A stretch of DNA of 64,000 nucleotides from Thelonectria olida (GCA_020736575.1 JAGPYM010000038.1:248001-312000), one strand, 5' to 3'; counted from the stretch's first letter, positions 19,832 to 31,338 are shown. A program made the numbers and translations. The notes: generated by a model not told the origin, from the sequence alone.

Positions 19832-20701
19832 TCAAGCCGATGCCACCTCATCGGGGAAGCGGCTGGCTGCCGTCGGGCGGAACCCGTTCTTGATGTACTC
19901 CTGGATCAGTGTGCAGTTGCAGTCAGAGTGCAGGAACATCTGACATTTGAGCTGGTAAACCTCGTCGGTGAGTTCCTCGACTTCGCCCGCCAGATTCGTG
20001 TGCTGCTTCTCCATCTTGAGCTTGTTAGATTTAAGTGCCTCGGTTTCGGCCCGCTTCCGGATGCGACAACGGTTGGCAGCTTGGCGGTTTCTCTCGAGTT
20101 TGTTGGCTGGGCGGCTTTTCCTCTTTATGTCTCGGCTATGGTTGGATTTTTCTTCGTCGAATGGATTTAGATCGTCTTCGACTGTCGACTTTGGTCTAGA
20201 ACCCTTTGTAGAAGGGGCTTGGTTCGAGGGCCGGATTTGTCCGGTTGATCCCCAGTTCTTTAGGGCTTCTATCGCTTTGTGATCGTCATGTTCGTCGTAG
20301 TCCAGTTCGCTAAAGGAGCTCGGTGACACGTTGCGGGGCAATATTGAAGAGCTTTTTCGGTCTAGGCTTTGCAAGTCGGTCGTGTAGCTCGGAGAACACG
20401 AAGCTTGGTTAAACTGTTCGAGCTGTTTGGACTGATCGGTTGTCGGCTCGATGCGAGAGGCGAAACCAGAGTCGTTGAGAACTGGCGGGTGCTGTGACAA
20501 GGTCTCGAGGCTGTGAGACTGGAAGTCTTGTTGATAATCGGTGGTCGGCAATTGACTCCAGTCCAGGCCTGTCCACTGGTTGTAGAGCAGATAGGGCACG
20601 TCTACATAATATAGGTTCCAAACTGCTCCCTCGGCTGCGACGGCCGTCTGGCCATCTACTTCACCGTCTAGACCGCTGAACGGGTATTGGGCTTGAAACA
20701 T
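19832..20701 (-). CDS. bZIP transcription factor (ATF/CREB-like)
   Basis: An intact 289-residue frame. The bZIP is C-terminal: basic region from about residue 200 (KLERNRQAANRCRIRKR, the N-x-x-A-A-x-R-C-R signature, with Arg where many ATF/CREB proteins have Lys) followed by about five heptads of zipper to residue 260. After it comes HSDCNCTLIQEYI, a Cys-rich tail typical of a fungal ATF/CREB subgroup. The N-terminal 190 residues are polar and Ser/Gln-rich with acidic patches, suited to activation or regulation. It should bind DNA in the nucleus as a dimer. No target can be named from the sequence. Its neighbours are decayed genes, so it does not look like part of a cluster. Confidence 0.88.
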   Translation of the reverse strand: MFQAQYPFSGLDGEVDGQTAVAAEGAVWNLYYVDVPYLLYNQWTGLDWSQLPTTDYQQDFQSHSLETLSQHPPVLNDSGFASRIEPTTDQSKQLEQFNQASCSPSYTTDLQSLDRKSSSILPRNVSPSSFSELDYDEHDDHKAIEALKNWGSTGQIRPSNQAPSTKGSRPKSTVEDDLNPFDEEKSNHSRDIKRKSRPANKLERNRQAANRCRIRKRAETEALKSNKLKMEKQHTNLAGEVEELTDEVYQLKCQMFLHSDCNCTLIQEYIKNGFRPTAASRFPDEVASA

Positions 20702-20867
20702 GTTGCAGGTTTATGTGTCTCGATTATCAGAGTAGAATATGGTAAAGATAAAGAGGATGGCAATGTGGTATCAAAGTATATCGCCAGAGGGGGAAGACAG
20801 GTAAGGCACGCCTGTACGGGCTCAGCGCCCTACCAGGCCAAGAAGACATGATCAATTTATCGACAGG

Positions 20868-21107
20868 ATGGACATCGAAGACACAGAAGGGGCAACGCCT
20901 GTTGTATATGCACTTCAATTGCCGGAAGAGCAAGCTTGGGCAATTATTCTTCTGCTTTTCTCCCTGGGAGCAAAGAAGGACTCGCCCCCGGGTTGCTGGC
21001 CCTACGCTGATCTCGCTCGATCAATGGGAAAGAATCGTTTAGCAACATGGCTAGAGATTGTGGTCCATGATGATAATGCTTCTAGTTGCATCGCGAAGAA
21101 TCAATAG
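20868..21107 (+). CDS. Short ankyrin-like fragment, doubtful
   Basis: A 79-codon frame from an ATG: DIEDTEGATPVVYALQ, AIILLLFSLGAKKDSPPG and YADLARSMGKNRLATWLE. The pattern D-x-x-G-x-T-P...A...LL..GA resembles one and a half ankyrin repeats. There is no further repeat upstream. Either the C-terminal scrap of an ankyrin gene or a chance frame. Confidence 0.3.
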   Translation: MDIEDTEGATPVVYALQLPEEQAWAIILLLFSLGAKKDSPPGCWPYADLARSMGKNRLATWLEIVVHDDNASSCIAKNQ

Positions 21108-21343
21108 GACTATATATCAATGCTGTCAACGTACACGTCAATTGGAGGGATAGGTGTGGCTAGTATGCTTAACGATCCTAGGCCATCTAGAATCACCAGG
21201 GAGTACGGAGACCTAGAGAATGATTTCAGCAGATAATAGAACACAAAGCATCGTGAAATCATATTTTGAGTCATTAATACTTTATCGCTCTTCTATATGT
21301 CTACCATTGCCTCCGAGAAAACTCCTGCACTTTATGGTTGGTC

Positions 21344-21765
21344 CTATCCTCTGATACCATTGCCATCAGCATCGGTAATAGCCTCAACCCAGCTCGGCAG
21401 CTGCGAGTGCCAGAGCAAAGTATGTCCCCGCATCAGCAGGCCATCTCCTCGGCAAAGCTGACGACGGTGTCGGCGTTGTCAAAAGTGAACTGGCCCTGGG
21501 TTCCCTCGGTGGCGTCCCACTTCATGCTGTTCTCGGGAGTGAGCTGGCCGAAGTAAGACTTGATGACTTCTGCATTTTGCTCGCTGCTAAGAAGGCCGGG
21601 GTCGGTAATGGTGCCGTAATATTTCTTGCCCTTGGCGACGAAGAGCTCGTTGATGCTGGCAGTGCCGCTAGCGTTGTCGCTGTCGGTGATGTTGTCGCTC
21701 CGCTGGACGCAAGGGGCCGCTGCGACCAGCGAAGCGGCAAAGAAGAACAGTTTCTTCATCATCAT
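21344..21765 (-). pseudogene. GH10 endo-1,4-beta-xylanase, N-terminal remnant
   Basis: Starts with a signal peptide (three consecutive ATG codons from 21765; MKKLFFFAASLVAAAP). The mature part GTITDPGLLSSEQNAEVIKS and YFGQLTPENSMKWDATEG is the diagnostic N-terminal part of GH10. After FAEE the frame breaks by one base; it continues as [20 protein letters not shown] and ends at 21344. The catalytic acid/base and nucleophile Glu residues, normally about 130 and 235 residues in, are absent. Intact relatives are secreted xylan-degrading enzymes of about 330 residues. Two lesions: a frameshift and loss of more than half of the gene. Confidence 0.82.
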
Positions 21766-21849
21766 CTTGTAGAGAGCGAAAGGGTGATGTACCAGCCAAC
21801 ACGGAACGATAACGAATGACAGAAAGCACAGATACAAACGAAGAGAAGT

Positions 21850-22640
21850 ATGAAGAAACTAAAAACGAATCAAAAAGTGGGTGAATGAAGAATATTTGAC
21901 TGATAAATACCTCTCAAATCACCCTGTTTAATGCGTGCATCACATAGTTATATTAAACACGGTGTGCGATATGACTTACCGATAAATCCATTCTCTTTCC
22001 ATAATACCTGCTGCATCTGCCCATATTCAACTTGATAACTTACGGATTTCATTTTTTCCGTACAAGTATCAGTTAGCGAAATAAATATAGGTACGCCATT
22101 CTGAAGCATTCATGCATGGCTTTTTAGCACCCTTAAATTGGCTGACGGAACTGGTGGCCTCAATCGTGTTCAATGTTTGGATCAGCCCCGCAATGTTTGT
22201 TTTAGAAACATGGACAAGCATCCCCATGTTATAGTCGACCCTTCATACTGCTAACTCTGAACAATAATACCAACTTGACGGCAGGTCCAAGCCCGAGAAT
22301 CAGGTCGAATTAATGCAAGAGGTGACGCTTTGATCGATCGAGGAAGAAACTGCGCCAATAGAAATCAGGGGCTTTATTTGTCAAAGCCGACATGAATTCA
22401 TGATATCCGAGGAAGTTTCAATTTTGGTTCCGAGCGTTCTCTTCCGCACTATGTATGATCCTTGTCGTTGTCCACATTGTACTTTTGCACGCGACCAATT
22501 GCAGTCGAAAACGCCCTTGTCAGTGGGACGATTGTCTTTTTGTTCTTTGCCAATCTTCTCGTCCGAAATACATCGCGTCCCCCCCGCTCAATGCCCCTCG
22601 GTGATATTGGTCTGTCCTTCATTTCTTTGCAGCTGGTTAC
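21850..22640. other. Intergenic, between xylanase remnant and Clr5 gene
   Basis: AT-leaning sequence without a recognisable gene; it holds the upstream regions of both divergently arranged neighbours. Confidence 0.45.
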
Positions 22641-23997
22641 ATGGACATGTCCACGAAAACGCTTCAGGAGGACCAGTGGGATACTTTACGTCCTTGTATC
22701 ACAAAATTGTACTTTGACGAGTCTTGGCCGCTGAAAGAGGTGGTGCAAACAATCCGGGATATATATGGCTTCAACGCAACGTGAGTACCCTCTTCCCAAG
22801 ATTTTCCCACTTTTGGAAAGGATAAATGATCCTAAACGGCTGACAGACCGCGCATGTACAAGTACCGCCTCCAAAAATGGGGGCCGGACAAGAAATTCAA
22901 GGAAAAAGAAGTGACTCAAATGGCCCTCTTGAAAAAACAAACGAGATGCCGCTGGAAAAGAATCCGAGTTTCTTATGCAGGGAAGACCTATTCAATGGAA
23001 CCTAGTGGAAAGGTATCTCTATCGTAGGCCAGATCTCCAAACGAAGATCAGAGCCGGCATGATCACATTGGGCGATCCCATACCCGGCCTCGTCTGTCGT
23101 ACGCCATCCCCGGACCCAGTACGGCATGCCTCCCCTGTGTTGCAGTACTCGGATGAGTTGCTTCGACTGCTGAAAAGCTACTACGAGACGACATTCGGAC
23201 TTGGTAGTGTTTCGGGAACGTCAAGTGTCAACCCAGGTACTGATCTTAGCGTCTCGATACGATGCTACAGGCAACTAGATCAGGCTCGCATTATGATAGC
23301 GGCTGAGAACATGGCGTTTGGCTTTAAATTGCTAAACCAGGCGCTCGATGGCCTCCGACATCTTGTCAGGACTCAGGATGCCACGCTTCTCTTCTATCTA
23401 TTCGACGTTGCCTTAGCTTTCGACCAAAGCTACCCAGAGTTGGCGTTCGCAGTACTCCGCCATACATACGACATACTGCTTATTACCTTTGGTCACGGCC
23501 ACCCGTTAGTCTGGCTGTTGCGCCGACTTAATCACTCGAAAGATGAAGACCGATATGATGTCAGTGCAACAATCCTCGACGGAGTAGTTGGCATATTCAA
23601 ACAATCCAGCAGCGACGACCGCATACTTAAAAGACTTGACTGCCACTACTTTCTACTGTTGGACTACTTGGGTCTCAATGGCATACGCGCAAATGTTTCA
23701 TTTCCAGTCATCGACTTAACTTCAGTTGACGATGCTGATGTCGCCTACCTCGCTAGATTCGCGGACCGGCTTACCGTCAGTGAGGACTTGGATGAGGCGG
23801 AGCTGAAGTTGGCGATGGTGCATACCTGGGTCCAAGATCCGCTAAATCAACAGCATCAGTCTTGGCCGGAGCTTCAGCTGTCCTACTACCGTAGCAAACT
23901 ACACATTTCTCTGACAGGGGGCGAATGGGACGAGAGCAGTGAGTGGCTTGAGAAGATTATAGCGCATAGTGATAAATATTCCCTTAATAATAGCTAA
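22641..23997 (+). pseudogene. Clr5-domain protein with a homopolymer frameshift
   Basis: Exon 1 (22641-22780) reads MDMSTKTLQEDQWDTLRP, then LYFDESWPLKEVVQTIRDIY. A 66-bp intron (22781-22846, gtgagt..acag) joins it to PRMYKYRLQKWGPDKKFKEK. This is the Clr5 domain of fungal nuclear proteins, named after a fission-yeast silencing factor. In the run of six A at 22932-22937 the frame is lost; with five A it would continue through AAGKESEFLMQGRPIQWN into the 340-residue open part that ends at 23997. That part is helical and TPR-like (NQALDGLRHLV, LAFAVLRHTYDILL). The single-base difference may be a real mutation or a sequencing error in the A-run. Confidence 0.75.
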
Positions 23998-24221
23998 GCC
24001 TTAGCTTTCTTCTTCTGCTACATAATGATGAACACCACAGTGACAGTCAACGAATTCAAGCTACAACATCACACCTCAACTCGTAAGACTCTGCTGAGCC
24101 ATGGCCTGCTCTAGGTGGTTCACTGACTGCTGCACCTCCACCTCCGAAGGCAGATTCACCACAATTAGATACACCACATTCGACGGAAGCAGCTTCCTAA
24201 TAGGACCTCTCATTTGTCCCT

Positions 24222-25070
24222 TTGACCCCATACCTCTTTGAGGCGGCCTCGGTGCTCTGCCGTGAGCCGCCCTCCTCGCGTTCCTCCTCTCCCACATTGC
24301 CATCGTCATCTTCTGCCGACGCTCCATGGGGTCACTTCTTCAGCTCTGATACGTTTTCCTTGATCGGAGCTCGGTTGGCTAGAGAGGAAGAACTGAAGTC
24401 TTCGACATACTGGTCAGATTTCATCCACGTTGCGGGTCGTTTGCTCTCCTATAAGCAAGCTGTCGAAATGGCGCGTCTAGTGAGCTACACCTGGCCACAG
24501 CTGTTTGATGAATTTGAGGTTTGCATAATACCATCAAGTTCGAGAATCTCAAATGTTTTACCAACCCTCCCCTTATCTGCCGAAATCATTACAAGAAGAA
24601 TGACGAGCGATGAAAGGCTTCTCAGTCGATACCTCGAGCAACTACAAGCACTATCCCCTCATAATCTCAACAATGACATTGAAAAGGCCTGGCTTGGGGC
24701 TCCAAGACCCATTGTTCATGCTGAGATTCTTGTTTATTATTGGCTAGAGAATACGTAAGGAGGGATCCGACCAGAACGGTTCTTCAAGCGTTGGAAATTC
24801 ATTGGAACCAGCAAACCACCTTGCAAGCTTTGTTCTTATTTTTTCGACGAGTATCCAACAGATGTCCAGGTTCGTCCGTCACACCAGAACGTCCATTTTC
24901 CTTGGAGAATGCCAGATATCTATGAACACCAAGGCCATGAAGCAACAACGACACGCACACAAGTAACCGGCAGAATCCCGACTCGAATTCCGCATTCATC
25001 TTTATTCCAGCTTTCTGATGGCCCGATATTGTATTCCTTCATGACTTCCCCGAGGTTTCCAAAGAACTGA
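24222..25070 (+). pseudogene. OTT_1508-type deaminase-fold protein with an in-frame stop
   Basis: The frame is open to a TAA at 24756-24758 and continues in the same frame to a stop at 25070. Before the TAA it carries the zinc-ligand/catalytic motif HAEILVYYWLENT; after it, GGIRPERFFKRWKFIGTSKP and the paired cysteines PPCKLCSYFFDEYP, then NVHFPWRMPDIY. H-A-E plus P-x-C-x-x-C is the cytidine-deaminase-like arrangement of the fungal OTT_1508 family, whose substrates are unknown. There is no ATG at the beginning of the recognisable part, so the N terminus is probably missing. Only the stop separates the two halves of the active site. Confidence 0.7.
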
Positions 25071-25118
25071 TTGAGGTTATCAACATTAGAACATCCTAGA
25101 TAGAGGCGTGTTGATGCC

Positions 25119-25451
25119 TCAGCTTCGAAGCAATTCCATTATGGCCTCTTCAACTTGACTTTTTTCAGCCGGAAAACCCGACCTTTCGAGCCACACGATA
25201 TAGGCAACCAAGCCAGCATCTTCATGAGGCGTCAGGAGGCTAGGGCGGCCTCGTTTTTTCGATAACTCGGGAGATGACGATAACTTCACAATGCGGTAAG
25301 CTTGAGACTTCGAGACACTGAAATCAGTGGCAAGTTAGCGATAAGTTGTTGGCTTATTGAGGGCTTTGGCAGCGGCACGGGTGTTGTGATGTGAGGTCGG
25401 ATTACGAGCCTCGATGATAGCTGCAGCCTTAATTTTTTCGGTTCTATGCAT
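25119..25451 (-). pseudogene. Pogo/Fot1-like transposase, N-terminal DNA-binding remnant
   Basis: From ATG at 25451: HRTEKIKAAAIIEA, RAAAKALNKPTTYR, an in-frame TAA, LATDFSVSKSQAYRIVK, KKRGRPSLLTPHEDAGLVAY and ERSGFPAEKSQVEEAIMEL, then a stop. The order helix-turn-helix, then a CENP-B-like segment with RGRPxxLT, fits fungal pogo-superfamily transposases. The catalytic DDE domain is absent. The LINE at 25.57-31.2 kb is inserted about 100 bp upstream of its start; the flank beyond the LINE (31206-31270) repeats acaaaaatg.gggaca, perhaps the other side of its terminal repeat. Confidence 0.6.
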
Positions 25452-26001
25452 CTGCAGGGGTCTTTGCAGCCCTTGGAAGGTTTCGGACGCGTGCCATAAT
25501 CGGCGCTGTTCTGGGTTGTCGTGAAAAGGTTACAATTTGGTGGTGTTTTACGTGGAACGCGGACAATACAATACAATACAATTTATTACGCCCGGCGGCT
25601 TGTTTTGGCCGAAAGGGCACTGGTTACTAATGCATACGTACACTGCCTAATTTTCGTCCTCGTCTCCTCAAGCCCATGCTGTGCCACACACTGCCCAAAT
25701 TGTGTCTGCATTTCTTCAAGCCCATACTGTACTTTATTTTGTATCGTCCGAATTGTAACCCGTCTCCTGAAGCCCATACTGCGTCTGTTCCCTAACTATG
25801 CATTCCATTCTGCTCCGTTACTCTGTGCGGATTCCCGTGGTTTAGTAGCGTTGCCAGCGAACTAGCTTGAAGGCTATTCTTCAAGTGTTCAGTGTCCTAT
25901 CTACGGCGGCTGAAGCGATGTCCGCTTGATGACACGGGGTGTTTGATATAGGGTGTGAGTAGGTTAGTGAGAATGAGTAGGTGAAGATTCGCAATCTGCC
26001 T

Positions 26002-29000
26002 TCAATATTGTGTGTCGAGTCGACCTGTTGCTATTGCAAATCGTATCGTTGCATGGACTGCTTGCATATTTGGTGCCCATTTCGCGTTATCTGTTGGTGA
26101 CTTCCCTCCTAGGAAGAACGAGAGATTTCCTCTTAGTGTCTTGGTGCACTGCAGCATTTCGGTTCGGTGCGCCGTCCATGTTCTGCATCGGAAGAGAAAA
26201 TGCTCGACTGTCTCTGCCGCTTGTCCACACGCGCATTGCTGCGATGCTGCTACTCTGATCCGAGAGAGATACCCATTCAATCTGGCCATGCCGGTCCTGA
26301 GCTGTGCTAGCACGCTGGCTTCTCTTCGTGATAAGCCATCGTATAGTAGTCGAGTGTGCTTGCCTGGGAGTGCAGCATCAACCTTCTTCGAAAACTTCCC
26401 GACATTGTCTGGTAGGTGTTTGTTAGTACGCTGACTCATTCGAGCCATGTTAAGGGTCGTCGATCGCATTCTAGGGAACTTCAGGGCCGGGATGGCACCG
26501 TCTCGGGTTGCACCCCGCGCCTCTTCTTTAGCAATCTTCAGGAGCTTGTGTTCAGCACTGGTGGGCATCCATATGACAGCCACCACATTACCCTTGTCTT
26601 TCAATGTATCGATGGAGTCATATATGCACCTAACATACTCTTGACCGGATTGCTGGCGAGAATTTCGGATCGTGAGCACAGCGGCCCTGTTGCTCGCCAA
26701 CAGTGCCACACTTCGGTATTTGACGTCGGGTAAGTGTCTCAATGCGTACGCTGCCGCTGCCAGTTCTCCGGAGAACGGGTTCTGTTCTGTTCTCATACCA
26801 AGTGTGAAGGAGAACCGCTCAAGCTTCGGCCCTCCTCGCACCGATACAGGGACCTCGATGACCCCGCCGACTCCAACTACCCCGTTCCGCGCTGAGCAGC
26901 TCACTGCGACGCGCACTGCCCAGCCTAGATCTGCTTGTGTCGTCCCCGAGTTGTCTCCATCAACCACTATGGCTTGCGCTCGTTCTGCCCAGGGTGCTAA
27001 TGTGAACGGATTGATCGTTTCTAGTTCCTCCACTGGAATCTCATTAAGTGCCACTGCCACCTCGTAAAATGGCGAACGGTTATATCTTCTGAACTTTCGG
27101 ATGCGAGATGTGACGTTGCGAAGTGGGTTGGTCGCTGGCAGCGTGTGGAGGTTAGTCCACATCTTGATTGCCCGTCTCAGAAACGCTCATGTGCACTGGC
27201 GATGTGTGCCTCTGCTTCTGCTACGCTTGTCGCCACCGTGAGGAACGTCCCCACGATCACTTGCGCTCCAATCCTCTGGACCCGGTTGATAGGGCTGGCC
27301 CTTCTATACTTGCATGCGTGCATCCAGACATTCGAGGCGTAATCCACCACTGGGGCCACCATGGTTGTGAACAGTTGTCTTGCTGTCGCTGGAATAAGGC
27401 CCCTGAGCCTTTGTAGTTCCATGACTGCTTGTAAGCCCTTGCTTGCTGCCCGTGCAATATGTTCTTTGTATTTAAGGCCAGAATCCATGATCATTCCGAG
27501 AACCTTGACCTGGGTTTTGGGTCGAATAAGCTGTCCCCTGATCGCGAAAGGCTCCGAGTCGGACTTGTACGCTTTCCGAGTGAAGTGTATAATTGCCGTC
27601 TTTTCTGCCTCGAAGGTCGCGCCACTTCTCCTTTCCCAGTCCAGCGCTTTCTTGATGATCTCTTTGATCCCGCGGCGGTTGCTTTCTGCTGTTGGGCCTG
27701 TTACCCACGCCGTGAAATCATCCACAAAGGCTATCGCTCCCCCGTAGCAATCGATGCGCTGCTGTACGAGGTCTGCATTGAAGAAAAGAAACAGAATCGG
27801 AGACAGAGGAGAGCCTTGTGGCAGCCCTGCTTGTGGCAAACTCCGCATCTCGGATGACTGTCCGTTGACTTGAATAGTCGATGTGCGATTCGAGCAAAAG
27901 GCTTCAATCCAGCGAAGCAGGTCCTCTGGGATGCCCCTTGCTCTCAGTCGTTGGACGAGTCTCTCTTTGCACACTCCGTTGTATGCCCCTTTGACGTCGA
28001 AACTCACCAGGCTAAGGATCCGTCGGCCTCGCCAGGCAGCGTAGATCTGCTCCTGCAGCAACATCAAGGCTTGCTCGGCGGACCGCCGTTTACGGGCCCC
28101 AAAATGGTTTGTAGGCAACAATCCGTGTGTCTCGACAGCATGCGAGATCCGTTCCGCGACAACCGCTTCTAGTATTTTGCCTAGCGTAGATAGGAGCGAT
28201 ATGGGCCTCCATGCCTTCGCGATCGAGTAGTCCTCTTTATTTGGTTTCTTGAGAGGAATAATTTTTGCGTGCCTCCATTGATCCGGTAGGGCTCCTTCTT
28301 CTAGTGATGCACGAAATAATAATAAGACTTGGTGCTTAACAACTGGCCAGACTTGCTTCCAGACTATAGCGGGAAGTCCGTCCTCGCCAGGTGCTTTCCA
28401 CGACTTTGCCGCGAAGAGCTGCCGCTCCACCTCCTCCATAGTGATGTCTGGCATGGTGATGGCAGCTCCACGCTGAGGCCTCTCTCCTTCCTCATCGATG
28501 TGATCCGGCAGAGGGGGAAAGAAAGTGGCTAGCATTTCATCAGCCTGTTCGGTGTTGTTCGTCGTGCGCGTGCCATCAGCCCTTGTAAGCTGGGGCACTT
28601 TGCCAAATGCTGTATCATCTCCAGACTTGAGATACTTTGCCGCCTTCCAAATGTTGTCGTTGTCGGCTAGAAACTCGTTCCAATGTGTCTTTTTCTGCTG
28701 TCTGATGGCATCGTGGTACTGCTTTGCTGCTCCCCTGGCTGTATTCTCGAGCTCCTCACGTGTCCGTCCTGCTCGCCTCGATGATCTGGCGCGATTCCTC
28801 CAGTACGTGTATATCCGCCGGAGTTGCGTGAGGTCTGAGGTCCACCAGCGCTTTGCGTAGGGTGACGGCTTGGCTTTGGGTGTCAGAGAGTGCATCGCCT
28901 CTAGCACCACTGACATGAGCCTGTCGGTCTTTTGCTGCACTGTTCCTTCCAATGGCGTTGACTCCAATGCGCCTGCAATTCTTGTGTTGATCTCTTTCCA

Positions 29001-29771
29001 AGGCGCGTTTTTCAGGAGCAGTCGATCTCGTTGTTCTTGTTTGGGAACCGAAATGTCGAAGACCGTGTTAATCGCCCGGTGATCTGAGCCGTGTTCCGTC
29101 CCGTGTATCGCACACTTGACAGTTGTAGTCGCCAAGTCCTCTGAAGCCAGGACCAAGTCGACTGTTGTTTCGAAGTCTCCACCGCTCCACGTCTTCGCTC
29201 CTCTTGGGAGCAAGCTCGCGAGATCAAACTCGCTCATGAGGTCAATGATCTGATCCGCTTCGCCCTGTCTTACGAAAGAAACATCGTCTCCTCCCCATAG
29301 CTGGTCGTGCCGGTTGAAGTCTCCGACAACTAACACATCCACCATCCTGCCATCTTGCCCTCGTGTGACGGAGATGATCTGGCGCAAAGTGTTGCAGGTG
29401 TCTTGCAAAGCCTGGGCGTCTCCTCCTGGTACGTAAGCCGACGCGACCAGGACTAGCCGCTCGGGGAGTCGCAAGATGGCTGCCGTCATGTCCGCTGACT
29501 CTATCGGTATCTGCTCCGCCTCCACGTCTTTATTCACCCACAACATGCTCCGGATCGGCCATCTGCCTTCCTTCCAAACTGTAGGGACCATCTTGACCCA
29601 CCCAGGGTGCCCCATGGGGACCGTTAGTAGCTTGCTGTCCCTTCGGTGTGCCTGTGGTTCTTGAATTGCTATGACTGCGTAATCTTGAAGGTGCTTATCG
29701 TTCATGAGGCTCTCGTGTACCATGTCCTGTTTTCTCACGTTCAGTTGGATTACCTGAAACGCCTTACTCAT
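26002..29771 (-). pseudogene. LINE copy 1 ORF2: endonuclease, reverse transcriptase, RNase H (one frameshift)
   Basis: ORF2 starts at the ATG at 29771 ([17 protein letters not shown]), overlapping the end of ORF1. The APE-type endonuclease shows [24 protein letters not shown] and GSDHRAI. The reverse transcriptase shows [15 protein letters not shown] and the catalytic FVDD (in [11 protein letters not shown]). The frame ends at 27177 after SAHERF; one base later it resumes as [16 protein letters not shown] and continues through RNase H (VDGD, SGELAA; the third acidic residue is replaced by Asn in LASNRAAV, as also in copy 2). It ends in a Cys/His motif (CACGQAAETVEHFLFRC). Comparison with copy 2 shows one missing nucleotide near 27175. 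Full ORF2 would be about 1255 residues. Confidence 0.88.
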
Positions 29772-31074
29772 GCCGCCTAGGGTATAGTTTTGGGCAGTTC
29801 CTGCTGAACGACTCGTGCGGCCCGCCACAGAGAGCACACTTGGGTATCTGCACCTGGCACTCACTGTGATGGTGACCTTCACCGGCGCACCTTGCACATA
29901 TCCGATTCTTGCTGCACGAGAATGCCTTATGGCCGAGCTCTTGGCAGTTATAGCATTGCTCCGGTCCGGTCATCCGCTCAAATACACTCGTACATGCCGA
30001 CTCGCCCGCTACTAAAAAGTAGCCTTCCTGTAGTAGTCTCCTAGCATCGCTGTTTTTTGTAAGATACACCACCATAGACCCATATGCCTTGGGGTTGACC
30101 TTTCGACTTAACCAGGCCACTTTGGCAATCTGAACTCCATTCTCCTGGTTCAACGCTTCTATTGCTCCAGGGAGGGCCTTGAATTCTTGGTCGAAAACGG
30201 CCGTACGGTTCATGTTGTCAACTTTGACTGGGTACAGCTGGTCTCGAAGGACTCTTGCGCCTGGGGCCTTCCTGGCTTCGAGAATGGTTTTAATCTTTTG
30301 CATTTCTTCTTCGTTCCTACTAACGACTCTGAGGCGGCTGGCGTTCCGTCCATCTCTGGTCACCGCCACGCATCGCCAGTGAGGTTGGTCACTGGACGTT
30401 CGCATTTCCTGTTCAACGGTTTTGCGGATCATTGCTGGCGTAGCGTCTCCAATGTGATCCTCAGGCACTCTGGATGTGTCCACTGTGCAGAACACTGGTT
30501 CTGGAGTTGCCGATGGGGCCGTAGATGAGGATTGGTTAGACATGCTGACGGGTGTCATTCTAGCTGCGTCTGCGTATGTTCGACCTGGCGATCGCGGTGC
30601 TTCAGCCTTGTTCAGTGTATCCAGCTGCAGTCGGGTCTGCTCCAGCTCGCTGCAAACCTGGGTAAGTTGCTCTCGGACTTGCAATAATTCTTGTGCCATC
30701 TGGGCCGTGGCCCTGGTCACTTCCTCAGCCATGCGCTCACTGAGCTTGGTGAACTCTAGCTGGAACTCCGCCTTCATCGATTCCACTCTCTTGTTAAAAT
30801 CTTGTTCCAAGAGTCGTTTCAGGCTCTGGGTAACCTCGATCATGCTGCCAGCTGCTTTAGGCGTGGCCCGTTTCTTAGCTCGGGTCTGGCTCGGAGCTCC
30901 CTCACTGCTCTCCTCTTCCTGCCATTCCACATCACCTTTTTTCTGGTCGGATTCCAACGCCCTCGCCGTTCTGGTCCTTTTGCGCTGGGGACGATGATAT
31001 CCCCCGCCCGGAACATCGGGTTCGCCTTCCATGACGACAATGACGTCTGATGCGGGGTTCGCAACACCAGACAT
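29764..31074 (-). CDS. LINE copy 1 ORF1: Gag-like RNA-binding protein
   Basis: An intact 436-residue frame. A basic, acidic-patched N terminus ([10 protein letters not shown]..., KRTRTAR) is followed by a long coiled coil (about residues 85-155, [20 protein letters not shown]), a central RNA-recognition-like region and two to three C-terminal zinc knuckles ([43 protein letters not shown]). This is the nucleic-acid chaperone of non-LTR elements. Its stop codon (29764-29766) overlaps the ORF2 start. Confidence 0.9.
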   Translation of the reverse strand: MSGVANPASDVIVVMEGEPDVPGGGYHRPQRKRTRTARALESDQKKGDVEWQEEESSEGAPSQTRAKKRATPKAAGSMIEVTQSLKRLLEQDFNKRVESMKAEFQLEFTKLSERMAEEVTRATAQMAQELLQVREQLTQVCSELEQTRLQLDTLNKAEAPRSPGRTYADAARMTPVSMSNQSSSTAPSATPEPVFCTVDTSRVPEDHIGDATPAMIRKTVEQEMRTSSDQPHWRCVAVTRDGRNASRLRVVSRNEEEMQKIKTILEARKAPGARVLRDQLYPVKVDNMNRTAVFDQEFKALPGAIEALNQENGVQIAKVAWLSRKVNPKAYGSMVVYLTKNSDARRLLQEGYFLVAGESACTSVFERMTGPEQCYNCQELGHKAFSCSKNRICARCAGEGHHHSECQVQIPKCALCGGPHESFSRNCPKLYPRRHE

Positions 31075-31338
31075 CCGCCAAAGGCCTGAATCTCCGCCAA
31101 GCGATCACCAAGTATTTCAAAAGTTGTAAAGAAGATAAATAATAATATTTCCAGGAGTTCCTTGGAAATATTCCCGAGTCTCTCCCGTTAACTATACAGT
31201 CTGTGGGAACGCGGACAGGACAGATCAAAAACAGCTGTCCCGCATTTTTGTGCTTGTCCCTCATTTTTGTGACCAACTAAGAGGCGAGTGCCTCTTGGTG
31301 TGCCAGCGGGCCAAAAGCCCACCCTTACACCAACGGGT

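Larger units (their letters stand above)
25566..31205 (-). mobile_element. LINE retrotransposon, Tad1-like, near full length (copy 1)
   Basis: Contains a 5' leader (about 130 bp), ORF1 with zinc knuckles, ORF2 with endonuclease, reverse transcriptase and RNase H, a 3' region of about 430 bp and an (ATTGT)n-type tail. It is flanked by exact 12-bp copies of ggaacgcggaca (25554-25565 and 31206-31217), fixing both ends. The endonuclease-RT-RNase H order and fungal setting fit the Tad1 clade. A single frameshift in ORF2 is the only evident lesion. Confidence 0.9.
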
